A stretch of 64,000 bases of DNA, from the NCBI GenBank assembly GCA_003538135.1, contig DPOR01000013.1:444118-508117 (forward strand), written 5' to 3'. The notes beneath the pieces are model-generated. The model was not told the DNA's origin. It saw only the letters and a list, made by a program, of their open reading frames with translations, and searched no databases. A program made the translations under genes and the position numbers. This DNA comes from Oscillospiraceae bacterium. GTDB lineage: Bacteria > Bacillota > Clostridia > Oscillospirales > Acutalibacteraceae. Each line of letters starts with the position of its first letter. Positions within the stretch are counted from its first letter, which is position 1. This document shows positions 33,119-41,315 of the stretch, piece by piece.

Positions 33119-34210
33119 CTAACCTCTTATCAAACTGACGATATCCTTAAACGAGATAACTGCCATAAACACGAGCAACAGTATCATGCCGACCGCGTGA
33201 ACCCACTTTTCAAACTTCTGCGGGATAGGTCTGCGGATGATAAGCTCGATAAACATAAAGAACAGTCTGCCGCCGTCAAGCGCCGGGATGGGCAGGAGAT
33301 TGAACAGACCGACATTAATAGATATCAGCGCCATAATTGTCAAAAGCGGAGTCCAATCCATCGAGGACGACGAGGCGGACGCCGCATCCGCAACATAGTT
33401 TATAATGCCTATCGGCCCCGAGACCTCGCTTAGTCCGTATCGTCCGGTTATCAGGTCAAAAAGGCTTATCCAGGCCATGCGGCCTATTGATATGCTCTCA
33501 AGAAAAGCGTTCTTTGTGACGCTCAAAAATGTCGGTTTAACTCCGACGATAACAAAATCGTAGTGAATGCTTATCAGATTCTCCTGACCCTCTATGGGGC
33601 TGGTTTGAAACTTAACATCCTTGAGCTCGACTTTTTTTCCGTCTCTTTTGACGACAAAATCCATAACGCCGTCATCGTCGCGCATCATGAGAAACGTTAT
33701 ATCATATTGGGAATAGACTCGCTTGCCGTTTATTTTGACTATCTTATCCCCCGCCTCAAGTCCGCTCGCGGCGCTCGTCGCGTTGTCATAGAAGGAGCGT
33801 ATCTGAGTGGTGCCGATAAGATCGGACTGACAGAGCATAATCGCAACGATTATAACGCCCATGATAAGATTGACCGTCGCTCCGGCGACAACGACTATCA
33901 TTCGCTGCCACAGGGGCTTGTTGTTGAAGGCGTGCTGATCCTCGCTGTCCTCGTCCTCGCCCTCCATGCTGACGTATCCGCCTATCGGCAGGATTCTCAC
34001 AGCATAGTTTGTATCGCCCTTCTTCTTTTTGAAGATGGCGGGACCCATGCCGATAGAGAACTCGTTGACCTTGACCTTGAAAAGCTTTGCAAAAAGAAAA
34101 TGGCCGAGCTCATGGAACATTATTACGATGCCGAAGAAAAGTATGGCCACAAGAAACGGCCAGACCTTGCTCCAAACTGTCGAAAACGACAGCGCGGTGT
34201 TTAAAAACAT
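33119..34210 (-). CDS. rseP: RIP metalloprotease RseP (site-2 protease)
   Basis: A 363-residue M50 intramembrane protease. The zinc motif HELGHFLFAKL is at about residues 31-41 inside the first membrane segment. One PDZ domain follows (about 120-215; GLEAGDKIVKINGKRVYSQ). The third-helix motif GLFNLLPIPALDGGR (about 305-319) supplies the aspartate ligand. It cleaves membrane-bound anti-sigma factors or signal peptides. It lies between dxr and ispG, the conserved order in Firmicutes. Confidence 0.96.
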   Translation of the reverse strand: MFLNTALSFSTVWSKVWPFLVAILFFGIVIMFHELGHFLFAKLFKVKVNEFSIGMGPAIFKKKKGDTNYAVRILPIGGYVSMEGEDEDSEDQHAFNNKPLWQRMIVVVAGATVNLIMGVIIVAIMLCQSDLIGTTQIRSFYDNATSAASGLEAGDKIVKINGKRVYSQYDITFLMMRDDDGVMDFVVKRDGKKVELKDVKFQTSPIEGQENLISIHYDFVIVGVKPTFLSVTKNAFLESISIGRMAWISLFDLITGRYGLSEVSGPIGIINYVADAASASSSSMDWTPLLTIMALISINVGLFNLLPIPALDGGRLFFMFIELIIRRPIPQKFEKWVHAVGMILLLVFMAVISFKDIVSLIRG

Positions 34211-34239
34211 ATAAAATATCCTTTCGACCCGTGAAAATA

Positions 34240-35385
34240 TCAGCAGCCGAACATCTCATGCACTTTTTCTCTTGCGCGGGAATCGGCGAGGAGAATGTTT
34301 TCAAGGCTGTCGCACGGTAAAAATTCGGTTGAATCGAGCACACCCGACACTGCGTCGGCGATATCGAGGAACTTTATCTTTCCCTCTCTGAACAGCTTAT
34401 TGGCTGCCTCATTGGCACCGTTCGCCGCGGCGGGATAGACACCGCCCTTTGTTATCGCCTGCCTGCAAAGATTGATGCAGGAAAAAGTATCATAGTCGGG
34501 CTGCTCAAAGGTGAGCGTTTTCCACTCCTCGAGTCGGAGCTGTTTTGCGGGGCTCTCATAGCGCTCCGGATAAGTCAGAGCATACTGTATCGGCACGCGC
34601 ATATCGGGCACGCCGAGCTGAGCTATGACGGAGTTGTCGACATATTCGACGAGCGAATGAACCACGCTCTGGCGGTGGACGAGAATATCTATCTTGTCGG
34701 CAGGCATATCGAAAAGCCACGCCGCTTCGATAAGCTCAAGTCCCTTGTTCATCATTGTAGCAGAGTCAATGGTAATTTTTGCGCCCATACTCCAATTGGG
34801 GTGCTTGAGCGCCTGTTCAACTGTGACGTCCTCGAGGTCGGCACGCGTTCTGCCAAAGAACGGACCGCCCGAAGCGGTCAGAATAAGGCGCTTGACGCTC
34901 TTTTTTCCGGGGCTTCCCTGAAGGGACTGGAATATTGCGGAATGCTCGCTGTCCACAGGGAGAATGGAGACTCCTTTCTCCTTGGCGCGAGAGGTCACAA
35001 GCTCGCCGCCGGCAACAAGCGTCTCTTTGTTGGCGAGAGCTATGTCGTTACCCGCTTCGATTGCGGCAAGAGTCGGCTTGAGGCCCGCTATGCCGACGAT
35101 GCTGTTGAGTACCTTATCGGCGTTGAGCTGCGCCGCGGCGCATATGCCCTCTTCGCCGCCGAGCACCCTCGTGGAGGTATCGGCAACTTTTGTTCTGAGC
35201 TCCGCCGCCCTGCTCTCATCGGCAACAGCCGCTATTTCGGGCTTGAACTCCCGTATCTGCTCTTCGAGCAGGTCGATATTCGAATTTGAAGTCAGAGCTC
35301 TGACCGTAAAATTACGAAGTCTTGCGACATCGAGCGCCTGAGTGCCTATGGAGCCGGTTGAGCCGAGAATGACCATGCTTTTCAT
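34240..35385 (-). CDS. dxr: 1-deoxy-D-xylulose 5-phosphate reductoisomerase
   Basis: A 381-residue Dxr (IspC), the NADPH enzyme forming 2-C-methyl-D-erythritol 4-phosphate. Motifs are ILGSTGSIGTQALDVAR (about 5-21), ALANKETLVAGGELV (about 116-130), PVDSEHSAIFQSLQG (about 142-156; metal ligands) and LTASGGPFF. The protein is full length. GGAG lies 9 bases before the ATG. It supplies isoprenoid precursors for the undecaprenyl synthase encoded two genes upstream. Confidence 0.97.
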   Translation of the reverse strand: MKSMVILGSTGSIGTQALDVARLRNFTVRALTSNSNIDLLEEQIREFKPEIAAVADESRAAELRTKVADTSTRVLGGEEGICAAAQLNADKVLNSIVGIAGLKPTLAAIEAGNDIALANKETLVAGGELVTSRAKEKGVSILPVDSEHSAIFQSLQGSPGKKSVKRLILTASGGPFFGRTRADLEDVTVEQALKHPNWSMGAKITIDSATMMNKGLELIEAAWLFDMPADKIDILVHRQSVVHSLVEYVDNSVIAQLGVPDMRVPIQYALTYPERYESPAKQLRLEEWKTLTFEQPDYDTFSCINLCRQAITKGGVYPAAANGANEAANKLFREGKIKFLDIADAVSGVLDSTEFLPCDSLENILLADSRAREKVHEMFGC

Positions 35386-35389
35386 ATAA

Positions 35390-36247
35390 TCACGCTCCGA
35401 GACTGATTACCAGTGAAATCAAGGCATAGAGAGTCGGCATAACGAAGCTGTAGCTGTCGAATCTGTCCATAATTCCGCCGTGACCGGGGAAGATGGTTCC
35501 GAAATCCTTCGCGCCGAAGTTTCTCTTTATAACGGAGGCCGACAGGTCGCCGCCTATGCTTATGGCGGAGAGGAACATCGAGGTTCCGGGAATCATCCAC
35601 CACTTTAGTGTGTCGTTCTTGAAGAAGAAATAATCAAAAATAAAGAAGAATACAAGATTAAACAGCATAGTTATAACTACGCCGCCGACTGCGCCCTCAA
35701 CACTCTTTTTTGGGCTGATGTTCGGAGCGAGCTTGTGCTTTCCGAACTTGCTGCCGACAAAATACGCAAACGTGTCGTTGAGCCATGCGGACAGCAGCGC
35801 CGTAAAGATAATAAAGAATACCTGCGACTGCTGGAACAGATCGGGACGGCTCAGGCAGAGATCTCTGATAAGAATTATGGTAGTCATGACATACGGCACG
35901 ATAACGCCGCAGAACATAGACATGACAACGTCTTCAAATTTAGTCTTTGCATAGTTGCCGAGCATGATGAACATCATAAGTATGACATAGACTATCGCAA
36001 CGATATATGTCGGGAAAGGCAGCTTCTCAAAGAGCTTGTATTCAAGAGCAACGGGCATAAAAGCGGCGACAATCATGTTGATTATCATCAGAAGCTTATT
36101 TTTAATCTTTGCAACGTGCTGTATCTCGTATGACGCTATAAACGACACAGCTGCCAAGACTATGCCCAAAACAGGGGTGAACATAAGGGAAAGGACCGTA
36201 ATTCCGAAAAGAGCGGCTAAAAGTCCGGTAATAACGCGCTGTTTCAT
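35390..36247 (-). CDS. cdsA: Phosphatidate cytidylyltransferase
   Basis: A 285-residue CdsA membrane enzyme with about eight membrane segments that makes CDP-diacylglycerol for phospholipid synthesis. The family signature near the C-terminus is intact: SVIKRNFGAKDFGTIFPGHG (about 240-259) followed by GIMDRFDSYSFVMP. The ribosome site is weak (GAAAG). It is 29 bases downstream of uppS in the conserved order. Confidence 0.95.
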   Translation of the reverse strand: MKQRVITGLLAALFGITVLSLMFTPVLGIVLAAVSFIASYEIQHVAKIKNKLLMIINMIVAAFMPVALEYKLFEKLPFPTYIVAIVYVILMMFIMLGNYAKTKFEDVVMSMFCGVIVPYVMTTIILIRDLCLSRPDLFQQSQVFFIIFTALLSAWLNDTFAYFVGSKFGKHKLAPNISPKKSVEGAVGGVVITMLFNLVFFFIFDYFFFKNDTLKWWMIPGTSMFLSAISIGGDLSASVIKRNFGAKDFGTIFPGHGGIMDRFDSYSFVMPTLYALISLVISLGA

Positions 36248-36276
36248 CTTTCTTTCATCTCACAATCAAAGTATTT

Positions 36277-37005
36277 TCAGACTCCTCCGAAGCGTCTGCT
36301 GCGGTGTGCGTACTCCTCAAGAGCGGCGTCAAAGTCCTGCTCGGTATAGTCGGGCCAGAGGATATCGGAATAGATAAATTCCGAATACGCAGCCTGCCAG
36401 ATGAGGAAATTTGAAAGTCTGAATTCTCCGCTGGGGCGGATTATAAGATCCGGGTCGGGCTGACCCGCCGTATAGAGATTGTCCGATATATCCTGCTCGG
36501 TAAGACTGTCGGGCGTGCGCTCCCCTCTCGCACACTGCTCGGCAAGACGCTTGCAGGCAGACAGTATCTCATTTCTGCCGCCGTAGTTTATCGCGATGTT
36601 TACGGTCGTTCTGGTTTTGTCGGCAGAGCCGCGTTCAAGCTCATCGACAAGCTCGAGAATATCGTCCGCCAAACCCTCGCGCTCTCCTATATATCTTATT
36701 CTCAAACCCTTCCGAGCATTCTCCTGCTCGCGCTCCTCGGCCTCGCGCAGGTAATCTCTGAAAAGGTTCATTATGCCGCTGACTTCCTCGGGCGGTCTGC
36801 GCCAGTTTTCCGTGGAAAAGGCGTAGAACGTCACGTAGCGTATCCCTATATCTGCGGCGTATTCGCATATTCTTTTGAACACCTTCGCGCCCTGCTTGTG
36901 ACCCTCGCTGCGCGGAAGCCCGCGCTGTTTGGCCCAGCGGCCGTTGCCGTCCATAATTATGGCAACGTGCTGCGGAAGATGCTCGTTATCCGGTGTCTTT
37001 ATCAT
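36277..37005 (-). CDS. uppS: Isoprenyl (undecaprenyl) diphosphate synthase
   Basis: A 242-residue cis-prenyltransferase, making the C55 carrier lipid for cell-wall and surface-glycan assembly. Motifs are HVAIIMDGNGRWAKQRGLPR (about 13-32; catalytic Asp), GHKQGAKVF, YVTFYAFSTENWRRP (about 68-82) and the C-terminal DLIIRPSGEFRLSNFLIWQA (about 191-210). AAGGA lies 8 bases before the start. Confidence 0.97.
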   Translation of the reverse strand: MIKTPDNEHLPQHVAIIMDGNGRWAKQRGLPRSEGHKQGAKVFKRICEYAADIGIRYVTFYAFSTENWRRPPEEVSGIMNLFRDYLREAEEREQENARKGLRIRYIGEREGLADDILELVDELERGSADKTRTTVNIAINYGGRNEILSACKRLAEQCARGERTPDSLTEQDISDNLYTAGQPDPDLIIRPSGEFRLSNFLIWQAAYSEFIYSDILWPDYTEQDFDAALEEYAHRSRRFGGV

Positions 37006-37089
37006 GACAAAAATCCTTTTGTATTTTAGGCAAAAAGGCGTGACCGCCCAAAGCGCCCAGCCTTTTTGCCGAATAAAATCCGAAGCAAA

Positions 37090-37644
37090 TCAGATTTCCA
37101 TTATTTCCTTTTCTTTTTCTGCGGCAACACTGTCCGCTTCCTTGACAAACTTGTCGGTGATATCCTGTATCTCTTTCTCGCCGAACTTGAGATCATCCTC
37201 GGTTATTTCGCTGTTCTTCTGCATCTTCTTGAGCTTTTCCATGCAGTCTCTGCGGATAGAGCGAACGGCAACCTTGCAGTCCTCCGCCAGCTTCTTGACA
37301 TCCTTGACTATTTCGCGGCGCTTATCCTCGGTCAGGGGCGGGAAAGTAAGTCTTATCACCTTTCCGTCGTTCTGCGGGTTAATTCCGAGGTCGGAGGTCT
37401 GGATAGCCTTCTCGATGGGATGCAGAGTAGAAACGTCCCAGGGCTGAATGCAGAGGATTCTCGCCTCAACTACGGAGATAGCCGCAAGCTGATTTATCGG
37501 GGTGGCAGTGCCGTAATAATCAACAGTTATCCTATCGAGAACCGCCGCGGTAGCTCTGTTTGCTCTTATCGTACCGTACTCGCCCTTGAGCGAGGCGATG
37601 CTCTTGGTCATTTTATCGCGTGCTGTTTGAAATACTGTTTCCAT
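37090..37644 (-). CDS. frr: Ribosome recycling factor
   Basis: A 184-residue Frr of standard length that splits post-termination ribosomes with EF-G. The opening helix MTKSIASLKGEYGTIRANRA (about 12-31), the hinge region YYGTATPINQLAAISV, and RLTFPPLTEDKRREIVKDVK (about 114-133) are canonical. AAAGGA precedes the start. It follows pyrH by 53 bases, the usual order. Confidence 0.97.
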   Translation of the reverse strand: METVFQTARDKMTKSIASLKGEYGTIRANRATAAVLDRITVDYYGTATPINQLAAISVVEARILCIQPWDVSTLHPIEKAIQTSDLGINPQNDGKVIRLTFPPLTEDKRREIVKDVKKLAEDCKVAVRSIRRDCMEKLKKMQKNSEITEDDLKFGEKEIQDITDKFVKEADSVAAEKEKEIMEI

Positions 37645-37697
37645 AATTTCAATCCTTTCTTGAAGAGAAGATCATATTTTTATCGGCCTTTCACCGA

Positions 37698-38402
37698 TTA
37701 TTTTACAACTGTTCCTACATTCTCGCCCTTTATCGCCTTGACGATATTCTGCGGGTCGTCAAGATTAAAGACGAGAATCGGTATGGAATTGTCTCTGCAG
37801 AGAGAGGCTGCGGTGCCGTCCATAACTCTGAGGTCATGGCTGAGGATTTCGTCAAATGAAAGAGTGTCATACTTCTTCGCGTCCTCAAACTTGTTGGGAT
37901 CCTTGTCATAAACGCCGTCGACATTTGTCGCCTTGAACATGATATCGGCATCTATCTCGAGAGCGCGCAGGGCGGCTGCCGTGTCGGTGGTAAAGAACGG
38001 GTTGCCCGTGCCGCAGCCGAAGATAACGACTCTGCCCTTTTCCAAATGGCGCACTGCCCTGTTGCGGATATAGGGCTCGGCTATCTGCTGCATGGCAATA
38101 GCGGTCTGCACTCTGACGGGCACCTTGAGATGCTCAAGCGCATCGGCGAGGGCGAGGGAATTCATGACGGTGGCGAGCATACCTATATGGTCGGCTCTGG
38201 TTCTGTCCATATCTCCGCTCGAGCGTCCGCGCCAGAAATTTCCGCCGCCGACAACAAGACCGACCTCAACGCCCATATCGACGCATTCCTTGACTGCGGA
38301 ACAGATATTGAGAACGGTATCGTAATCAATACCCATTCCCTTTCCGCCGGCGAGCACCTCGCCGCTTATTTTCAGAAGTATACGTTTATACGCAAGCTCC
38401 AT
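37698..38402 (-). CDS. pyrH: UMP kinase
   Basis: A 234-residue PyrH hexameric UMP kinase, which phosphorylates UMP and is normally regulated by GTP and UTP. Motifs are RILLKISGEVLAGGKGMGID (about 6-25), VVGGGNFWRGR (about 53-63), GTGNPFFTTDTAAALRA (about 132-148) and KATNVDGVYDKDP (about 158-170). The start at 38402 has GGAGG 7 bases upstream; the longer in-frame reading is not needed. It is the first gene of the long operon down to polC. Confidence 0.97.
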   Translation of the reverse strand: MELAYKRILLKISGEVLAGGKGMGIDYDTVLNICSAVKECVDMGVEVGLVVGGGNFWRGRSSGDMDRTRADHIGMLATVMNSLALADALEHLKVPVRVQTAIAMQQIAEPYIRNRAVRHLEKGRVVIFGCGTGNPFFTTDTAAALRALEIDADIMFKATNVDGVYDKDPNKFEDAKKYDTLSFDEILSHDLRVMDGTAASLCRDNSIPILVFNLDDPQNIVKAIKGENVGTVVK

Positions 38403-38442
38403 GTTTGTGCCTCCATTCAAAAAAACATAATTTTCCGCTACT

Positions 38443-38471
38443 ATTTTACTTTATTTTACGCAAGCTGTAAA
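38443..38471 (-). promoter_or_regulatory. Promoter of the pyrH-to-polC operon
   Basis: On the minus strand, TTTACA (38471-38466) and TAAAAT (38448-38443) are separated by 17 bases, about 40 bases before the pyrH start. It is the only good candidate for the eight-gene operon. Confidence 0.65.
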
Positions 38472-38500
38472 GACAAAAAGGCAAATTCACAGCAATTTAA

Positions 38501-38549
38501 CAAAAAAAGAACACGGGAGACAAAATTCGCTTTGTTCTCCCGTGTTTTT
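38501..38549. terminator. Terminator downstream of the ABC/DUF1854 operon
   Basis: A long stem (ACACGGGAGA at 38511-38520 pairing with TCTCCCGTGT at 38536-38545, extended inward with one bulge) is followed on the minus strand by TTCTTTTTTT. It ends the upstream ABC operon before the pyrH promoter. A T-run on the plus strand makes it symmetric. Confidence 0.85.
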
Positions 38550-38557
38550 CGCTTTAT

Positions 38558-40759
38558 TTACTGTCTGTCGAGTGCCGCCTGCGCCTCGGAAGTGAGCTTT
38601 GAGGTCTGGCGCTGAGCCATGACGAGATTATAATAAACCCCGCGCTTTTTGAGAAGCTCCGCGTGCGTGCCCACCTCGGCTATTCTGCCGTTTTCAAGGA
38701 CGACGAGCCTATCCGCATGGCGCAGAGTCGAGAGCCTGTGGGCAATGGCTATTGTAGTCCTGTTTTCGGTGAGTCTGCCGAGCGCCTGCTGAATATAGCT
38801 CTCGGTTTCGGGGTCGAGCGCACTCGTCGCCTCGTCGAGAATAAGTATCTTCGGATCGCGCAGTATCGCTCGGGCTATCGCCACGCGCTGGCGCTCTCCG
38901 CCCGAAAGATTGTAGCCGTTTTCGCCGACGACTGTATTATATCCGTCCTTGAGCTCCATTATGAAGCTGTGGGCATTTGCCGCCTTTGCGGCCGCGAACA
39001 CCTCCTCGGGCGACGCGTCGGACTTTGCATAGGAGATGTTGTCATAGATAGTGCCGGAGAAAAGATAAGTCTCCTGGAACACAACGCCTATATTCTCGCG
39101 CAGGTAATACTGGTCATAGTCGCGAATATCCCTGCCGTCTATTTTGAGCGTTCCGCCGTCAACGTCGTAGAGGCGCATGACGAGGTTTATCATCGTGGAC
39201 TTGCCCGCTCCCGAATGGCCGACGAGACCTATCATCTCACCGGGATTTATCTTCAAGTCTATATCCCTGAGCACCGGCTCGTAGCTCTTATACCCGAAAT
39301 CGACGGAGTCAAACTCAACCTCGCCCGTTATAGGATATTTCCCGGCATTTTTCGAATTGCCGACCTGCGGCTTTTCATCGAGAACCTCGTATATTTTTAT
39401 AAGGCTCGTTGTTACCTCCGCTATCCAGCGCGGCATATTTGCGAGCCAGTCGAGCGGCTTATAGATATAGGAGAGCAAGAGCACAAAGCTCCAAAGCTCG
39501 CCTGCGGTCATCGTGCCGTTTATAACCATTCTGCCGCCGAAATAGAGCACGAGGAAGTTGCCCGAGTTCATAAGGAAGCCTATGACAGGGAAGATAACCG
39601 CCCACGTCCTCTCGTTTTTGACGGAGATATCCGCAAGATCCTTGCTCACGGACGAAAACTTTGCAACCTCGCGCTTTTCGCTGCCGAAGGTTTTAACAAC
39701 TCGGATACCCCTGATTATATCGTGGAGAATCGAATTTGCGCGGCTGTCATACCGCCACTGTTTATCATAACGCAAATGGATGTACCGCTTGAAGCTGTTG
39801 AGCGTGATAATGCAAAACGGCGCGGGTATGATTGCAAGCAAGGTCAAAAGCGGACTCATGCGCAGCATAAATATTCCGACTACAACGAAAAGTATAAGCT
39901 GCTCGAGCGCATAGCGTCCTTTATCGACAAAGAAATTCTGAACGGTGTTTGTGTCGCGCGTGACGCGTTTTATCAAGTCGCCCGCTGTTTTTCGGGACAT
40001 GGACGAGACGGACATACGCTGAACTCTGTCATAGACAACAGAGCGCAGATATTTTGAAAATCCGAGCCCGACGCTGTTTGCTGTGCGCCCCGAAAATATC
40101 TGAAAGATGTTTTCAAGCAGATAAGTAAGTGCCATGGCAACGCCGATAAATATAATATTTTGATTTACGGAGAGTCCGTCGGAGGAAAATGCGGACGAGA
40201 AGCCGTCAACGAGCTTCCCCTGAAGCACGGGCTGCACTGCCGACATAAGATTTGCAAAAGTGACGAGCACGCTTGACAAAAGGAGCTTTGGAATAAACTG
40301 CCGAAGCATTTTAAAAGTCCTTCGCCATATGTAGCTCTTATCGACACAGAACATACAGACGTCCGTACCCTTGGGATAGCGCCTGCCGCAGACGGGGCAT
40401 TTGTCGGCGCTGTCCGCTATCCGCTCGGGCTCCTCGCCTGTTTTTATCCTGTGATTCACAGCCTTGCAGAATTCGCCTATATCCTCGGCGGCGCTCATCG
40501 AGAAGCGGCAGACGGTGATATTCTCGGCGCCGTCGTAAACCGAGCCGCTTTTCTCCGCAAACGGGGAAATTTCAAGGCTTCCGCAGCCGACATCGGTATA
40601 CTGCACAAGCTCGCCTATATTTTTAAGTGAGAGAGAAAACACCTCTTTGCCGTCTTCGAGCGCGTAAACTGCGCCGTCTTTATACCGCAGAACACCGCGG
40701 CACGGCTTTGAATTTAAATCAAGGTCATATTTTACCTCGGTCATGTTTTTTAACCGCAC
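38558..40759 (-). CDS. ABC exporter (fused permease-ATPase) with N-terminal accessory domain and zinc ribbon
   Basis: A 733-residue half-transporter. Residues 1-110 form a soluble domain of unknown type, perhaps PH-like. A zinc ribbon follows (CPVCGRRYPKGTDVCMFC, about 121-138), then six membrane helices (about 155-470) and an ATPase with Walker A GLVGHSGAGKSTM (about 527-539), signature LSGGERQRVAIARAI and Walker B ILILDEATSALD. The N-terminal domain resembles that of the companion at 41316-43667, so the two may form a heterodimer with the DUF1854 protein between them. The start is uncertain: a GTG at 40759 lies 12 bases after GGAG, and an ATG at 40744 has no ribosome site. The substrate is unknown. 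Confidence 0.9.
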   Translation of the reverse strand: MRLKNMTEVKYDLDLNSKPCRGVLRYKDGAVYALEDGKEVFSLSLKNIGELVQYTDVGCGSLEISPFAEKSGSVYDGAENITVCRFSMSAAEDIGEFCKAVNHRIKTGEEPERIADSADKCPVCGRRYPKGTDVCMFCVDKSYIWRRTFKMLRQFIPKLLLSSVLVTFANLMSAVQPVLQGKLVDGFSSAFSSDGLSVNQNIIFIGVAMALTYLLENIFQIFSGRTANSVGLGFSKYLRSVVYDRVQRMSVSSMSRKTAGDLIKRVTRDTNTVQNFFVDKGRYALEQLILFVVVGIFMLRMSPLLTLLAIIPAPFCIITLNSFKRYIHLRYDKQWRYDSRANSILHDIIRGIRVVKTFGSEKREVAKFSSVSKDLADISVKNERTWAVIFPVIGFLMNSGNFLVLYFGGRMVINGTMTAGELWSFVLLLSYIYKPLDWLANMPRWIAEVTTSLIKIYEVLDEKPQVGNSKNAGKYPITGEVEFDSVDFGYKSYEPVLRDIDLKINPGEMIGLVGHSGAGKSTMINLVMRLYDVDGGTLKIDGRDIRDYDQYYLRENIGVVFQETYLFSGTIYDNISYAKSDASPEEVFAAAKAANAHSFIMELKDGYNTVVGENGYNLSGGERQRVAIARAILRDPKILILDEATSALDPETESYIQQALGRLTENRTTIAIAHRLSTLRHADRLVVLENGRIAEVGTHAELLKKRGVYYNLVMAQRQTSKLTSEAQAALDRQ

Positions 40760-40797
40760 GGCGCGCAGCCGCTCCTTTCTTTAAAATTTCGGCAAAC

Positions 40798-41304
40798 TCA
40801 ATACAAGAACGGCTCTATCTTCCTGCGCATTCTCGGCTTGAGGGCATTGATATCGGGAATAATGAATCGGTTGCCGTCGGAGTCGTTGAACATAACGGAA
40901 CCCGAATCGAGCATTTTGACATTGCGGCTGATATCTTTTACGCCGAAGGTCTTTTTGAAGCCGTCTATCGATACGTCAAAGTAAAACGAGCCCATCTTCT
41001 CTTCTATCGAATATATCTGTGATATTTCGGGGCAATAGTAGCGCGCCGCAAGGTCTTTTTCGATTATCTCCCTGCTTTCGCTCGGGAAATCGGCGGCGTT
41101 TTTTATTATGCCTATCTCATTTTTGTCCATATCGCTGACGCTGATATACTCGAACGGTCTGTGCAGGGGCAAGGTTCGGAGAAGCCGCACGCGGCGGTAG
41201 TCTTTGTCCTCGGTTTTCAGGGCTGCAAAGCCGTTCGGATTCAGATAGAATTTACACTTTTCGGGGTCAAGGAAGTTAATTGACATCGTATTGAGCTCTC
41301 CCAT
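40798..41304 (-). CDS. DUF1854 domain protein
   Basis: A 168-residue soluble protein that matches DUF1854, which in other bacteria is encoded beside an ABC exporter of this type. Visible stretches are FYLNPNGFAALKTEDKDYRR (about 19-38), LLRTLPLHRPFEYISVSDMD (about 42-61) and the C-terminal RFIIPDINALKPRMRRKIEP. In beta-proteobacteria such pairs have been annotated as linked to cyanophycin metabolism; no cyanophycin genes are seen here. The start at 41304 has GAGGAGG 6 bases upstream. It lies 11 bases after one ABC gene and 38 before the other. Function unknown. Confidence 0.85.
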   Translation of the reverse strand: MGELNTMSINFLDPEKCKFYLNPNGFAALKTEDKDYRRVRLLRTLPLHRPFEYISVSDMDKNEIGIIKNAADFPSESREIIEKDLAARYYCPEISQIYSIEEKMGSFYFDVSIDGFKKTFGVKDISRNVKMLDSGSVMFNDSDGNRFIIPDINALKPRMRRKIEPFLY

Positions 41305-41315
41305 TTTAACCCTCC

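Noticed and set aside
38663..40057. A 464-codon plus-strand frame opposite the ABC exporter
   Set aside because: Antisense to Walker A, signature and Walker B motifs on the minus strand; no domain in the plus frame.
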